A DNA stretch of 64,000 bases from Isoperla grammatica (Eukaryota; Arthropoda; Insecta; Plecoptera; Perlodidae). The translations under genes and the position numbers were made by a program. The number at the start of each line of letters is the position of its first letter. The stretch's first letter is position 1. The stretch covers positions 8,782,765 through 8,846,764 of the forward strand of contig OX246745.1 in NCBI GenBank assembly GCA_945910005.1. Direction: 5' to 3'. Under the pieces are notes generated by a model. That model was not told the DNA's origin. It made no database searches and saw only the letters and a list, made by a program, of their open reading frames with translations. Positions 48,587-61,787 of this stretch are shown in pieces.

Positions 48587-48822
48587 GCAAACGCCTCTCT
48601 CGATTGACAGATACGCGCGAAGTGGGTTGTAGGAGGGTGCGTGCCCGCCCGCCCAAGCGCATTCCCCCCAGTGACGTGGCGGCTAGGCGCGCCGAGTGGA
48701 ACAAAAGCGAGGGTACCACCAAACATGTGAACCTACACACTGAGGGACACATCCCTCCTTGTTTGAAAGATGTCATTTTATAACATATCAAAAGTAATTC
48801 GAAACCTTTTCTGGGCCTTTAA

Positions 48823-51800
48823 TAAGTGAGAGGTTTCTGGAGGTGATTGGAGTATTCGTAATGTTTGGAAATGTTGTCTTTTATTTGGTATTTGTTGTAT
48901 TTTGTTTGATTTAACGTTTGTCATTTGTGTATAGTATATTGTGTGTTAATTACAGTTCTTTTCACCATGTTTGACACATATTTGCAAGTGTAATAAAGTA
49001 ATGAATGCAATGAAGAAGTGTAATGATTAAATATATAAAGTTGAATTGTAAGGATATGTAAGGAAATCAAATTTGCTCCAGGTGGCAAGTTGATCATCAT
49101 TCTAACTGTAGTACTCAATTAAGGAATCGCTGTTTTGGTTTTCTCATTTCCGTCCGTCAGTTAACAATACCAAACTATATTCGTGATCACTGGAGAACTT
49201 GACGCAGAAGCTGACGACTAAACTTAGCGCATTTTGTGACACTTTAATTGGAGGTTTGTAACGTGCGGAAGATTGCTTTTCTCCGCCGTCTTGTCTCCCT
49301 CAGTTTAATTGCCTTTTATTAAAACGTTATCCCGAAATGTTCACAGTGTCTTGAAGCATATTATACTATATAGATATATGTATTGTCTTTTGAGTGAACC
49401 TAAATCCTATGTAAAACTCAAGTTGAATAAAAACATACATCTATCATCTAGTTACTTGTTTAGCACAAAGATAATTAATACGGTTTCGAATGAGTTTAGA
49501 GATTGCAAATGTATTTAAACTACCCTCGTGAATAAGCTATAGAGGTGTAGCATTAGTATAAATGCTTTATTTTATAAATATCAAAAGTACAATTTTTCCT
49601 GAGTACAGAAATTCCTGAGCAGCATAACTCTATACTGTCAAACTAAAAAATCTATTTCTGAACATAAAGATTGGTGATATATAAAAATAACCTAATTGTA
49701 CAAATGAGGGAAAATTCTTTTTAAAAACTCTCTTCTTTGGGAAAATAAAGAATACAATTAGGGCCTAATCAATTTTACATTAAAGTAGCAAATCAAATAA
49801 GTTATACAATACAAACAATAAGCAGGCGTTAGTATAAAGACAGATAAATGTACACTACAAGGGCGTTATGGCTCGATTACCACCTCTGTCAATCCTGGCG
49901 GAGGGTTTTCCTTATTCGGACGAGTCCTGCCTTGGTCATTCTTACTGGAGGCTAAAGAGGGGAGTATTACTATTAGCCCTTGTGTATTCTATTAGCCTTC
50001 ACTGTGTGCGTTCGATAGGGTAGGGAGAACAACATTTGTTCACAAAACTGCACTCAAGGCTTGAGCGAAAGAGCCGATGGACGTTCCTCGGTAGCAACAA
50101 GGCTGCGCTGTCTCGCGGACACGAACGAACGTATCTGGCAAAGCTCCAGAGGTTCTCAAAATTAAGTACTCCCAAGAAACAAGTTTTTACTGCCCGGTTC
50201 TTGTCCCATTCGGAAATAATTGTACTTCACTACAATGATTATTATAGCCGTACAAATGTCAGTTCTACTTTCGTTTTGTTTTGAAATAAAAATAAAGCCC
50301 TGCTTTTTTTCAGGTTTCGGCTTGTGTAGGTTTTCCTTGTTCACAACTCTCGTGGCTACTCTGTCATTATCATTAAATATAGGGTGGTACAGAAGCAGTT
50401 CCCTCTCTGCATACGAATAGCGACGTCTCATTGGACGATATCGTCATCATTCGGTTTGACAGATCCGACAAGAGTCGTGTGTTATTTTTATCACCTTCTG
50501 AGTCGCAGACATAATTTACGTTCAGGGAGATACGGACTCTGAGGAACCATTTCACAGAGTTACTTACAAATCCTTTCCTTTCTCGCCCTTCTCTCTGCGC
50601 AATGATATTTTGGGTCAACAGCTGACATTTCTTACTGTCCTGTTAGGGATCTTCTATTTTTTCCAAGTTTGTTTTATATTTCCATACATTATTTTATTGT
50701 TTCCATGTTCAATAATTATAACATAAATTTGATGTATTTCTGATGGGAAGATTTACAAAACTAGAATATCTAAATACAGCAAAGCGTGTCCTAAGACTTG
50801 TCTGCTAGTGCTGTATTGGTGTTTTGGACACAGGTAGCTTAAAAACGCAAGAATTTAAGGTGTTTTGTTGTATCTTTAACATGATATTCAGTATCAAGAA
50901 CATTTACAATGATGATAGGCTGGATGTTATAATGGTTAAATGATTTTTATCAAACAAGCGGTGGAAGATTGGTTCTGTTTGGGTTGGGTAAAATTATACC
51001 ATTTCAATAATATCTTTTACTGTCTCGTTTGACTCGAACGTAAAACATAAAAAATTGTTTTTTTTATTATGTCAGTAAATGTTTGTTAACTAGTCGCACA
51101 TCATTCCAAAATGTTTGTACTGACTACCGAAGTAACGAAGGAATAGGGTCACCGGTCTCTGTCTCGCAAGCGACTAGATCAAGAACTATAGAGCTAGTAC
51201 AAACTATAGCTTGATTTCTTGCCCTTGAAAATAAACGAATGAGTACGTCAGAATAACTGAATATTTTAAATGAAATTAATAAATATCTATATCTAATCTA
51301 AAAATAAGATGTGACTATTAAATAATGTGTATACGAAATCATAAATCTATTTGGATGGATACTGGTATTTCTGTATTTTGATAAATATTGATAGCAAAAG
51401 TTTGCCTTGACTGGGGATCGAACCTAAGTCATCCGGTTATACAAATACCTATGTGTTTAGCTGTGTGGGGCTATGAAAACAAATCTCTATTAAATTGCTA
51501 TTTGTTTTGTGTGATTGCTTGTTGACAAACGATCGATCGAACAGTAAACTGTATACCCGTAAATCGTTTTATGTTGTGTTTATAAATCGTAAAGGAACAG
51601 TAAACAGTATAGCAGTCACTGTCTCATATCCCGACCGTGTGGGTTTTAGGCTAAATCCAGCTTTATGGACAATGTATGGAAGAGATACAGCAATAATAAT
51701 AAAAGTTTTCCCCGACTGGACAAACGAATATTAAAACGGTTTGCGGTTATGCAGCCTACTGTACGATCGATCATGTGTTAACAATCACAAAAACAAATAG

Positions 51801-52514
51801 CAGTTTAAACGAGATTTGTTCCCGCAGCCCCGGTAAAGGTGAAATGTTGAGATATAATTAAAAAAATAAAATTTTTTGCGGGTTTTAACGTGAAACTACA
51901 ATTTCTTTATGTCAAAACAATCGCCCACCACAACACTCGACTGAAAAGTAGCCTAAATGGTAAATCATGGCAATCAATAGATGTGACTGCTTCGAATTTT
52001 TGTTGGTAGCACTGAAACTATGCATGACGTAATGAAATAGTAATGTTCTCCGTCGCACCTGTATAGTTTAGCATCTTAATCATGTATAGTGTTTTAGTTT
52101 CGTCACAACTCACAAACCAGTTGTTCTGCCAGCTGCTGCTATACCAGTGCTGTATCGGCATCGACTGGCAAACAGGTTTCGGTACCTGTGTAACTAAGTA
52201 GCGCGGATGATGTGATGTTAGCCTACCGAATGACACTTATTGGCCGTGAACAGGTCATTGTATTCCGGCTAGTTGAGGTGCCCACGCATTCTATGGGGCT
52301 AATGATTATTGACGTTTTATTGAGTATTGTTGAGATATGGCCGTTCTCGTGCGGCCTTACACTAGCTAATTTAAATACATTTACATTTTAAATCAATTTA
52401 ACAGCGAAATTAATTTTTCATTGTTTTAGCATTAAAATATCATTATCAATGTTATTGTTATTTTAATCATTAGAATTAATGTAATAATTGCCATGAATGT
52501 TGATTTATCATCAT
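48823..52514. other. Non-coding, no gene seen
   Basis: Short frames only. The stretch near 49055-49090 (AATTTGCTCCAGGTGGCA) is repeated inverted near 60303-60330, so a diverged dispersed repeat is present. Confidence 0.45.
51410..51478 (-). mobile_element. tRNA-like fragment
   Basis: The minus strand reads GGTTCGATCCCCAGTCAAGG with a weak A-box-like segment upstream. No cloverleaf forms, so it is most likely a SINE head. Confidence 0.3.
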
Positions 52515-52515
52515 G

Positions 52516-52565
<50 letters not shown>

Positions 52566-52648
52566 TATTATTATTATTGTTATTAATGTTATTATTCTTG
52601 TTATTATTATTATTGTTATTATTATTATTATTATTTTTATTATTATTA

Positions 52649-52706
<58 letters not shown>

Positions 52707-52838
52707 ATTATTATTACTATTATTATTAATATTATTATTACTATTATTATTATTATTATTATTAATATTATTATTACTATTATTATTATTATTTTTATTA
52801 TTATTATTATTATTATTTTATTTTTATTTTTTTTTATT
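52515..52838. repeat. (AAT)n to (ATT)n array, about 320 bp
   Basis: A tract of AAT switches to ATT near 52564, so its start is self-complementary, and continues as imperfect ATT with AATATTATTATTACT repeats. Poly-Ile and poly-Leu frames are artefacts. Confidence 0.95.
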
Positions 52839-55195
52839 GAAATATATTAATTTTTTATGATTTGTAAAAATATGTTATTGCAGGCGAAGTTTTTTTAAAT
52901 GTATGGAGTGCTTGCAGTGTTCGAAAAAGTTAACCTGACCGAGGGTATGGATGGTAATAAGCTTATCGGTTTGTGAAGCCGTACAATGCACCCGCATTCG
53001 ATTCCAGTTTCAGGCAAATTGCTCCGACTTCTGCTATCCCTCCATTTCCGTGCATGATTAACATTAAAATATAACTGTATTAATGTAGTAACTTTACTAC
53101 AGGCTGCCTATATTATCACAGTGTTGCAATCCATAATTGATTGTCACTGGAGAACAATAAAATGTGATTTACCAGCCGTGCAGGCAGGCAGGTGCAGGGG
53201 GAGGGGACTCATATTAGCCGTAGGACAATGCTCGCTTCTCGTCTCATCATTACGCCTATTCCATTACATTGTGATTGAATTTCTAAGCAATTTAGAACTT
53301 ATTGTATAATTAATGAATTTTGTGATTAACATTATGCTGTAGAAGTGCAGGGGAGCTTTATCCTAGTGAGATCTGTATTCTACGGGACTATTAATTTTCT
53401 GCTCCAATGAAGCGCCCTTAGCGACTAAGTAACAGCATACTATAGACAATGTGCCGTACGCCACTACAGTAGACCTACAACAAAGCAACGGAAGCTCAAA
53501 CTTGTAATTTATTAGTTGTTTTGTAGCTAAACGTGAATTTCGATGCATCAGCTTCGTTCCCCACCCCATCACACGGGAACACAACGTATAGCAACTATAC
53601 ATTCCCTTATCAATTATTATCAGTAATATGAACCAATGAAAAGATGGACCCTTCAAATTGAAATGTTTCGGAGGGGACATTTTTCCCCAAATTACCTATT
53701 ATTAGGCAAGGTCTACAAATTAGTTCCTGAGTGGGTAGACTCTAAATGTGAATTTATTTATTTATTTTATTTAATCTGTAGTAGACAGTGCGAGTAGCTG
53801 ATATCCACATGCTTGCTTGCCTTGGACTAGTGGTACTTGTTATTGCCATATCCTCACAGTTATTACTTCTCAAGGGGTAAAGCACGGAACCGGCGCCCAG
53901 ATCACCTTGTCCGGGACTAAATTACCTAATAACTGCAGAAAACCCTTCTGTCAAAATTGCTCGTGCCAGGGACCGAACCGGCAACCTCTCGAATAGAATG
54001 CCTGCTTCGTGTACTAACACGAATACCCTCTAGCGGTTGTGGACATGTGACTTGACTTGAGTATGTTTTATAATGCATTGTCAAAGCGGTCGTCAGATGT
54101 CTTTGCCGTGGAGTGGAGCAAGTCTGTGATCCCTCCCTTATAAGGAGGACTTGTGAAGCTATCCTCACTATGACATACATGATATACACGCCGAGAGCCA
54201 CACGACGGAAATTTATGGTAGTTTAGTTTCTTGCAGGTGTTTAGCCTATACCTTCTCGAACACTTACTCTTGTCGAAAGAAAGCCTCATATCTTTCGTGA
54301 AGCCATGCTGGAGCTGTGCACGTTAACGGTATCTGAGCCGGGAAAGCCCCAATTTTCCGATACCATGTGAATATGAATTATTACTCAAATTTCTTGGTTT
54401 TATAGCGTATAGAAAATGGTTGGACCGGGTCAGTATCACATTATTATATATAACGTTGTGCCAGGACTGCTATTCTTGTATTTTTCGATGTGTGTATTTG
54501 CATTTACCGTCTTGTAGGTCTACGTGCGCTTGCAGACATTTTGTTCTCTCGTGATTTCTGTTGTTTTCGACCAAGCCTTATTATACCTGTCCTGCTCGTT
54601 GGATCTCTTTGAAACCTTATATTGGTACTTAGTACTTAGTTATTAGTCAAAGTCCTCTCTTGTACATGGGTAAAGAGGGCTATTTGTGCCCGATATTGTC
54701 CTTCCCGCTTTAGGCCGTGTACCTCGACGTGTACATTACAATACATATAGACACAATACAGTATCAAGTGGTTTATAGACTTACTGTTTTAGTCCAAACC
54801 ACTTGTGCGTATACAATTCAAATAAACTCTAGACATCCTTTGGGTAGGAAAAAATACTGAACTTTGAATAGGAAAAAATACTGACGATATTTGGGCTTTA
54901 CGAATCGAGACGGTGAAAGGGTGATATATGAAGATAACATCCATGCTCAAGTCTGGAACGAAGCGTACGGTTTACGCCACTGCTCTTGTCAGGGACAATA
55001 TATACCCCGGCTCAACCACATCAGCACAGATAACGGGTTATCTGTGACATCGGGATTGACAGTCCTGCGAATAGTACCTCCCTAACAAAGAGTGTTGCAT
55101 GTTGAAGATCATGCCTTATACCGATACGGTATTCGAACCCTGAGCAGGGTTCCACAAGGAGTGTATGACATACCGAATGTCATATGATCATAAAC
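52839..55195. other. Non-coding, no gene seen
   Basis: Contains one SINE-like fragment (53880-54035) and a second B-box-like minus-strand motif near 55130. No exon is recognised. Confidence 0.45.
53880..54035 (-). mobile_element. Possible tRNA-derived SINE fragment
   Basis: On the minus strand, TTCGAGAGGTTGCCGGTTCGGTCCC (B-box region about plus 53970-53985) and GGGTTTTCTGCAGTTATTAGG follow the layout of family A with a different sequence. It may be a separate SINE family. Confidence 0.4.
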
Positions 55196-56224
55196 TAGCT
55201 TTGCCACTACTAAACTATCGCTGCTATTCGTAAACTAGCTGTGTCATTACTGAACTATCGCTATTATTCATAAACTAGCTGTGCCATTACTGAACTATCG
55301 CTATTATTCATAAACTAGCTCTGTCATTACTGAACTATCGCTATTATTCATAAACTAGCTTTGTCATTACTGAACTATTGCTATTATTCATAAACTAGCT
55401 GTGTCATTACTGAACTATCGCTATTATTCATAAACTAGCAGCTAGCTGTGCCATTACTGAACTATCGCTATTATTCATAAACTAGCTCTGTCATTACTGA
55501 ACTATCGCTATTATTCATAAACTAGCTGTGCCATTACTGAACTATCGCTATTATTCATAAACTAGCTCTGTCATTACTGAACTATCGCTATTATTCATAA
55601 ACTAGCTCTGTCATTACTGAACTATCGCTATTATTCATAAACTAGCTGTGTCATTACTGAACTATCGCTATTATTCATAAAGTAGCTCTGTCATTACTGA
55701 ACTATCGCTATTATTCATAAACTAGCTGTGCCATTACTGAACTATCGCTATTATTCATAAACTAGCTATGTCATTACTGAACTATCGCTATTATTCATAA
55801 ACTAGCTGTGCCATTACTGAACTATCGCTATTATTCATAAACTAGCTGTGCCATTACTGAACTATCGCTATTATTCATAAACTAGCTCTGTCATTACTGA
55901 ACTATCGCTATTATTCATAAACTAGCTGTGTCATTACTGAACTATCGCTATTATTCATATACTAGCTCTGTCATTACTGAACTATCGCTATTATTCATAA
56001 ACTAGCTCTGTCATTACTGAACTATCGCTATTATTCATAAACTAGCTGTGCCATTACTGAACTATCGCTATTATTCATAAACTAGCTCTGTCATTACTGA
56101 ACTATCGCTATTATTCATAAACTAGCTGTGCCATTACTGAACTATCGCTATTATTCATAAACTAGCTCTGTCATTACTGAACTATCGCTATTATTCATAA
56201 ACTAGCTGTGCCATTACTGAACAA
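55196..56224 (+). repeat. 40-bp minisatellite, about 26 units
   Basis: The unit contains ATTACTGAACTATCGCTATT and ATTCATAAACTAGCT. Units are almost identical apart from a five-base variable site (GTGCC, CTGTC, GTGTC and rare others) and one insertion near 55438. The first unit is the most diverged. No spacers are present. Confidence 0.95.
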
Positions 56225-57448
56225 TTATTCAATAATTTCCTAAGTCGTTCCACAGAAACTTAATATACTATATAATGTAATACTACCTTATATCAACATG
56301 GATGTTTGTACGAAAGCTACAAGAACTAGAGATCTATTCTCACAGGAGTTTCCTCCTCTAATTTACCAATGCATATATAGGCCTATGTGTCAACTTCGCC
56401 GCACTTTCCTAATTGGATCTTATAATTTATGTTTGTCTCTCTTTTTTAGTCCTAACTCCGAAATGCCTGATTAGTCTTGTTTGTTAGGTTTCTGTTTCTG
56501 TCCTTGTCTTTGCTCTCAGCATCCGGGGTCGACACAGGGAACGTGTGGGGGGGGGGGGTGGGGGGGGGGGGGGGAGAGAGAGAGGGAGAGAGAGAAGTAG
56601 ATTATCATGAGTTTTATGTAGAAGAGGTATAGCCGATGACGTTGGAAAATGTCTAAAACGTGTCCATGCGTCAGTTGAACCGCTAGCCGCGTATTAACTT
56701 AACTTAACTTAACTTACTTTATACTTAGTAACGTACTATAAGCCTATAAGGTATGTGATTAGTCGATACGTGAGCTACTTAAGTAGCTTACAAAATGCAA
56801 TAATGAAGACGTAAAGTTCATCATCATCCAAGGCTCTGCTTGCAGAATAGTTGAGTGCTTGAGCTTGAGCTGTGAGTGGACGATTTCAATCGAGAACTTC
56901 CAAGTTCGGGCACGTAAAGTTCCAGCACTACACGTCCTTAACCCAGTGTTGTTCTGAAAGACTTGTTTATAAGCCTTCCGAGAGGAGCTATACCGTGGCG
57001 CTTTGTCTTGTGGACGGCTCACAGAGGAACTGTGACGCATTGTGAATGACGGATCATTTGTGACTCGAGGAATAAAACTATTCTTGGATACAGCAGCTAG
57101 GGGTCTTCTTTTGTGTGTTACACAATGGTTTACGCTTAACTGGAACAATGGCTGAACGAAGATAGAAGGGGCACCAATTTAAATTGCAATGTATACTTTG
57201 AACATTCTTCTAGATTCAAATGTGGCTTGAATTACAGTTATGCTGATTTCAAAGCTTCTGATTGGAGGTTGGCATGGTGAAATAAGTTAGTATAGACGTA
57301 ATATTAAGTTATAAGTCATGACTGCGTATTAGTTAACGGGGAGGGGTAGTCTTAATATTAATACCGCACAAAATCAAAGATTTATAATTTTTATTAATAT
57401 CTTAAGAAAGATACAATTTAAAAAATCAGGTTTAACCTACTTTACATT
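56225..57448. other. Non-coding, no gene seen
   Basis: Includes the G/GA tract and an (AACTT)n run at about 56695-56717. The 129-codon minus-strand frame at 56759-57148 shows no known domain. Confidence 0.45.
56545..56596 (+). repeat. Poly-G followed by (GA)n
   Basis: G-runs of 10 and about 12 separated by T lead into a GAGAGAGG purine tract, a strong G-quadruplex candidate on the + strand. Confidence 0.85.
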
Positions 57449-57720
57449 TAGTTTCATAAGAACCAAAGACTGGATTACCAAAATTTCAAATATTGCTATC
57501 ATTACGGTTGTCGTTAGGGAAAGTAATTAATTATTAAGTCTTTAATGGGTTTCCCTAATGACAACTGAAATCATTCGACATTTGAAATTTTGTTAATCCA
57601 GTTTTTAATCCACCTCACCAAATTAATTATTAAGTCTTTAATTAGCTTCCCTAATAACATCCGTAATGATTGCAATATTTGAAATTTCTTAATCCAGTTT
57701 TTATAGTTCGTATGAAACTA
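57449..57720. mobile_element. Foldback with an extra internal arm
   Basis: TAGTTTCATAAGAACC at the left and GTTCGTATGAAACTA at the right are inverted termini. TGGATTA-CAAAATTTCAAAT and AGGGAAAG/CTTCCCTAAT segments occur three times, once on the left arm and twice inverted, so an arm has been duplicated. Confidence 0.6.
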
Positions 57721-59262
57721 CTTGTTGTTTAAAAACCACATTTGAATACTTATAATGTATCGAGCACAAGATTAACTAAAAACCTTAGATAATGCACGTT
57801 TTTAATGGTTTAGTCTTTAGACTCACGTTTCACCGATCGAAACTTCACAATTAAATTAATAGAAAATGTCTCTTTCGAAAACAAAATAATAAATAATCTT
57901 TGCAAGTTTATAGGATTTGGTCGTGAAACCTTGAACTGGACACAAATCCTCCCAACCCACTAATAGACTTTTAAAAAGAAAAGCAAACTAACAAGAATAA
58001 ACCTGCAATAAAGCTTATTGCGCAATTCCCTTGTTATCTAGTTCGACTGTAGGAAATCCGTATTGATGTTGAGATGAAGTTGTCATTACCTCCGCACACA
58101 GACTGAGGCGCCACATGCGCAGCTCATGATCTGGCCAATCAGGTCCATGGAACGAGCCGTGGGGTAGCTCTGCCTGACGTACTAGGTGTCTTATTGTAGT
58201 GATCGTTGGTTGTAAATATTTTATCTGTAGACCTAATTAAATCAAGTGACAAACGGAAATGCGATTAATGAGAGTAATAATAATAATATTAGTAGTATAA
58301 ATAAATAATAACAAATAATAATATTTCTACAATATTTTGTACTGTTAAATTTGAATGCTATCACTTAGGATAAAATGCCCTGAAAACATGGACAAAACTG
58401 CTGCTCTGCAGGTATCATATTATATGGTAATTACATTTGTGTAAGTAACGATATCGAAATTTTAATAATCTGAATGATTATTTTTATAAGGCATATTTTT
58501 ATTTTATTGCATATTCTTGATTTTCTGGCATTTTGAAAAAATAAAATTATAGTATAAGTAATAAACAGGAATAAGTTTGAACAGTGTGGTTTGAAAGATC
58601 TCCGTACCGATATTTAAAAGAAAACATATAATTAGAAATCATAGTTAGTGTATTTTTTAATTTAAGTTGTAAAATATCATTCTTCTCGGCTGAGACACAA
58701 AAGAAATAAGGTTTTGCAAAAAATATATATTGAAATATTAAAATGTGTGCGTATAAATTAAAGAAATATTTTTTGAGAAAATCTCCTTGTGAGATATTCA
58801 ATCATATTTACAAATGTCAGTACTATAGTTTATGTGCTACCCGCATAGTAAGTTTTATCAGTAAGAGAGAGAAAGAGAGACTGAACCGATTGGACTGATA
58901 CTAAAAGGACGAGTCCATGAATGAGCCCGCTATGCTATAGCCTCAAGTCCTATAAACGATGTTCGGATGTTATTTAATAACTATGCGATGCCAATTAAAT
59001 TGTAATTATCTCCACGTTGCTGGTTCAATTTATCAGGCGATTGGTTCGGAAAGATTGTACGCTCGATTACCCTCGTTGCATAAGCCTCTCTAAGAACACG
59101 TCGCGTTTACACGCAAGTACTTTTATCCGGCAAAATTACGACAAAATACTGCCTGAAGGTCTTTTGGTGCTCGAACTGCAACTGTTTTGTCCCCAAGAAG
59201 GAACATTGACTGTATTTTATATGTATGTTCAACAAATCAATTCATATACGTTTCATGCTTAT
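57721..59262. other. Non-coding, no gene seen
   Basis: Very AT-rich with short chance ORFs. Confidence 0.5.
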
Positions 59263-59724
59263 AGTTTAAGCAGTGGCGTACCCAGGAGAGTTAGCTGGGG
59301 GGGGGGCTGGAGCCCCCCCTCGAAATCCTAGCTTTAATTGTACTCTGGAAATCACCTAAGTTTACGCAACAAATAAAAATAGATTTATTTCTCTATATTT
59401 GCTTAGTCAGGAAACACTCCCGTATGGGTAAAAAGATGTAACATATAGTCATTTTATATAATATTGATTGTTTAAGTTATTTTAAATCGTATTTGGCGCT
59501 GTTATAACCCGTATCCCGTTCAGCTTACCTTGTCTTCCTTTTAAAACACTTCAAAAATGCGGATTTATAAAAAATTGCCTGCAGCGCTATTGTGGGGGAC
59601 ATCTCCCTCCCCCCATCTCCCCCCCCCCCCCCATTGTGTCGTTTGTTGAGCACCTTGTTACAGTTATGTTCTACTTTGGGCTCCTCCCCCAGAAATATGT
59701 TATTCGTACGCCACTGAGTTTATG
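59263..59724. mobile_element. hAT-type MITE, CAGTGGCGTAC ends
   Basis: The element 59271-59716 begins CAGTGGCGTACCCAGGA and ends GTACGCCACTG. Flanking octamers AGTTTAAG (59263-59270) and AGTTTATG (59717-59724) match at 7 of 8 positions. The G-run just inside the left end and C-run near the right are typical of this widespread hAT MITE type. Confidence 0.75.
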
Positions 59725-61787
59725 CTACGAACACATAAAAAAATTTGTATTAAAAATAATAATCGATTAAGTTGCTTTCTAGTCTTTTGAGACATCATGT
59801 GATCATAACCGCCATTGTGTATCCAAATGCTTAAATGTTTATGAGCGATGGGTGCTGGGATCGTTAACTGCATGCAGTGTTTTCTTTTAAGAAATTCTCA
59901 CCACTCACAGCATAATCATTTTTCGTTTTTATACCATTTTACCAGCTGAAATAAAATTACTAGGGCAGAATCTAGCTATCAGCTAAAAAGAAAACAGCAG
60001 TTGTGCAAAATCCCAACCGTCAGTAAACGCGGAGTGCTTGGAATCAATATCAATAAGAAAACATTGTCTGTGTGTTCTGCGGCCATCAGAACGCACGCAC
60101 GCTGGATATACAGCTTGGAGCTGCGTCTCTTCAGAGTGTTTGCCTCGTTGTAAAAATATGTATGTCTAAAACTTTGTCATTGAGGATGCCGAAATAAAAC
60201 ATCGACTCTTGTCTTGTTGTATTTTTTTAAACATCGATTTTAAAAAGCAAAATAATAATATCGCCTATTTATTAAGTTGTGCGAAGTGAATATTTATTAA
60301 CCTGCTGCCACCTGGAGCAAATTCGATTTTCTTAAATAGCCATTGATCAAATTTTGGGAGGGGTGGTAACCGTGGAATGCACTCTTGATATTTCGTTATC
60401 AACTCAAATTACAGTGTGTACCAAGTTCTTGAGGAACAAAGAAAATGGAGAGGTTTAATTTTTTCACAAAGTATGAATTCACTTTAATTGAAATTTACGA
60501 AGGTTTGTAAAAATGTACCTACTATAGTTGTAGATGTATTCACGTTTTTGCATCCACATTAGTATACATGTGTGTTCTCTCTCTAAACTGGTGAATGAAA
60601 AACTTCGATAACAAAAACTTTCACAAATATACTTCTTTAAACATCGTAATATTAATAGAGGTGATGTTTACACTATGTAGAAAATTCAAACTCCCCACAT
60701 TGTTTTCCCTCATGTAAATGACTACAACGTTATCTGACTTCACAATGTAGTAGCCAGGTAAGTAATGCGTTATCAAAAAAAAGTTAAACATATTTTGGGA
60801 CATAATATGTAATACAAATCTGTTTTTAATAACTCTGTAAGTACATTTGTAAGAATATTTAAGAAAATCGGATTTGCCGCGGACGACACAGTTGTTACAA
60901 AATAGAAAATATAATTTTCATTCTTTTATATATATAAAAAACATTGGGCAATTGTCTACAATAACTAACAATTTAGCAGCCAGTATTAATCTTTCAATTC
61001 AAATTACACACAATTGAAGACACGTGTGAGATCTCTAATAATACTAAGAGTAAACTGAGAGAGCGACCCAGAGCGCGGACCCATCTCGAGCCGTCTCATC
61101 GCCGCGTTCTGCTCCCTCTACTTCTCTACCAAAACCTGCAATCAACGAATAAACGCACAAAACATGTTCCCTAGTTGGTAAATCTTTTCAAGGTTTTGCT
61201 CTACCGAAAACCAATCTCTCAGTATAGAAACCGAAAAGGTCGCCCCCCAATCGCAGGATTATCCCAAGTAATTGAATTGCTCGACTCAGATGCGTAAGCG
61301 TACATTCTCTTTAAGGACCAACGTTGTCGGTAGGCTGGCTGCCATATCTCGACCTCATGCACACACTCACACCTACAAATGGCATATGCTAATTCTCACT
61401 ACCCTACCCTCATAACACTTTCGCCACACAAAAACTAATTAATCTGGTGCTAGAACAGGGTTGCAGCTATGGCATGGCGCGGTGAAAACCTCTATGGTAA
61501 AGTTGATCTTTAGCTTTAGGTTTGCTATACAAACACTTTGAAATAATGTTAATTGTATGTGTACGTGTTGCCCGCAGCCAGTTTACTTTTGACCGTATTG
61601 TCTGCAGTTGACGCAGGCACGTCAAAGTACTCCAAGCCGTCCGCGCAAGACCTGCCGCGTGTGTGTGTCTGTGCATCTACTGCAAAACAAGTTGGAACTT
61701 CGTTCGCAAATGACAGACTTTGTTAAGTATAGGTTCTTTCGTCCAAATGTAAAACCGCCTTTACCATTACCGTTGTTTTTCATAAGA
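59725..61787. other. Non-coding, dispersed repeat traces
   Basis: Part of 60640-60800 (GGTGATGTTTACAC, CCCCACATTGTT, ACTTCACAATG-AGTA) resembles 47340-47470, so an old dispersed repeat is likely. A CpG-richer patch lies at about 61060-61120. Confidence 0.4.

Larger units (their letters stand above)
47651..48822. mobile_element. TTAA-flanked DNA transposon (Kolobok-like) carrying a P2X7-ballast-domain pseudogene
   Basis: TTAA at 47651-47654 and 48819-48822 brackets inverted ends AGGCCCAG...CTGGGCCT, with similarity continuing a few bases inward. Both ends also hold a matching subterminal inverted motif, ACGTCACTGGGGGG at 47809-47822 and its complement at about 48664-48677, each about 150 bases from its terminus. 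TTAA target sites are typical of piggyBac and Kolobok elements; the AAAGG-type end is more like Kolobok. There is no transposase. The interior encodes the degenerate P2X7-like domain at 47919-48448, and an AC repeat sits at 48552-48584. Confidence 0.65.

Noticed and set aside
52513..52860. 115-codon hydrophobic ORF resembling membrane segments
   Set aside because: Translation of the AAT/ATT array.
55196..56224. CRISPR-like regular repeats
   Set aside because: Units are contiguous 40-bp tandem copies without spacers in animal DNA: a minisatellite.
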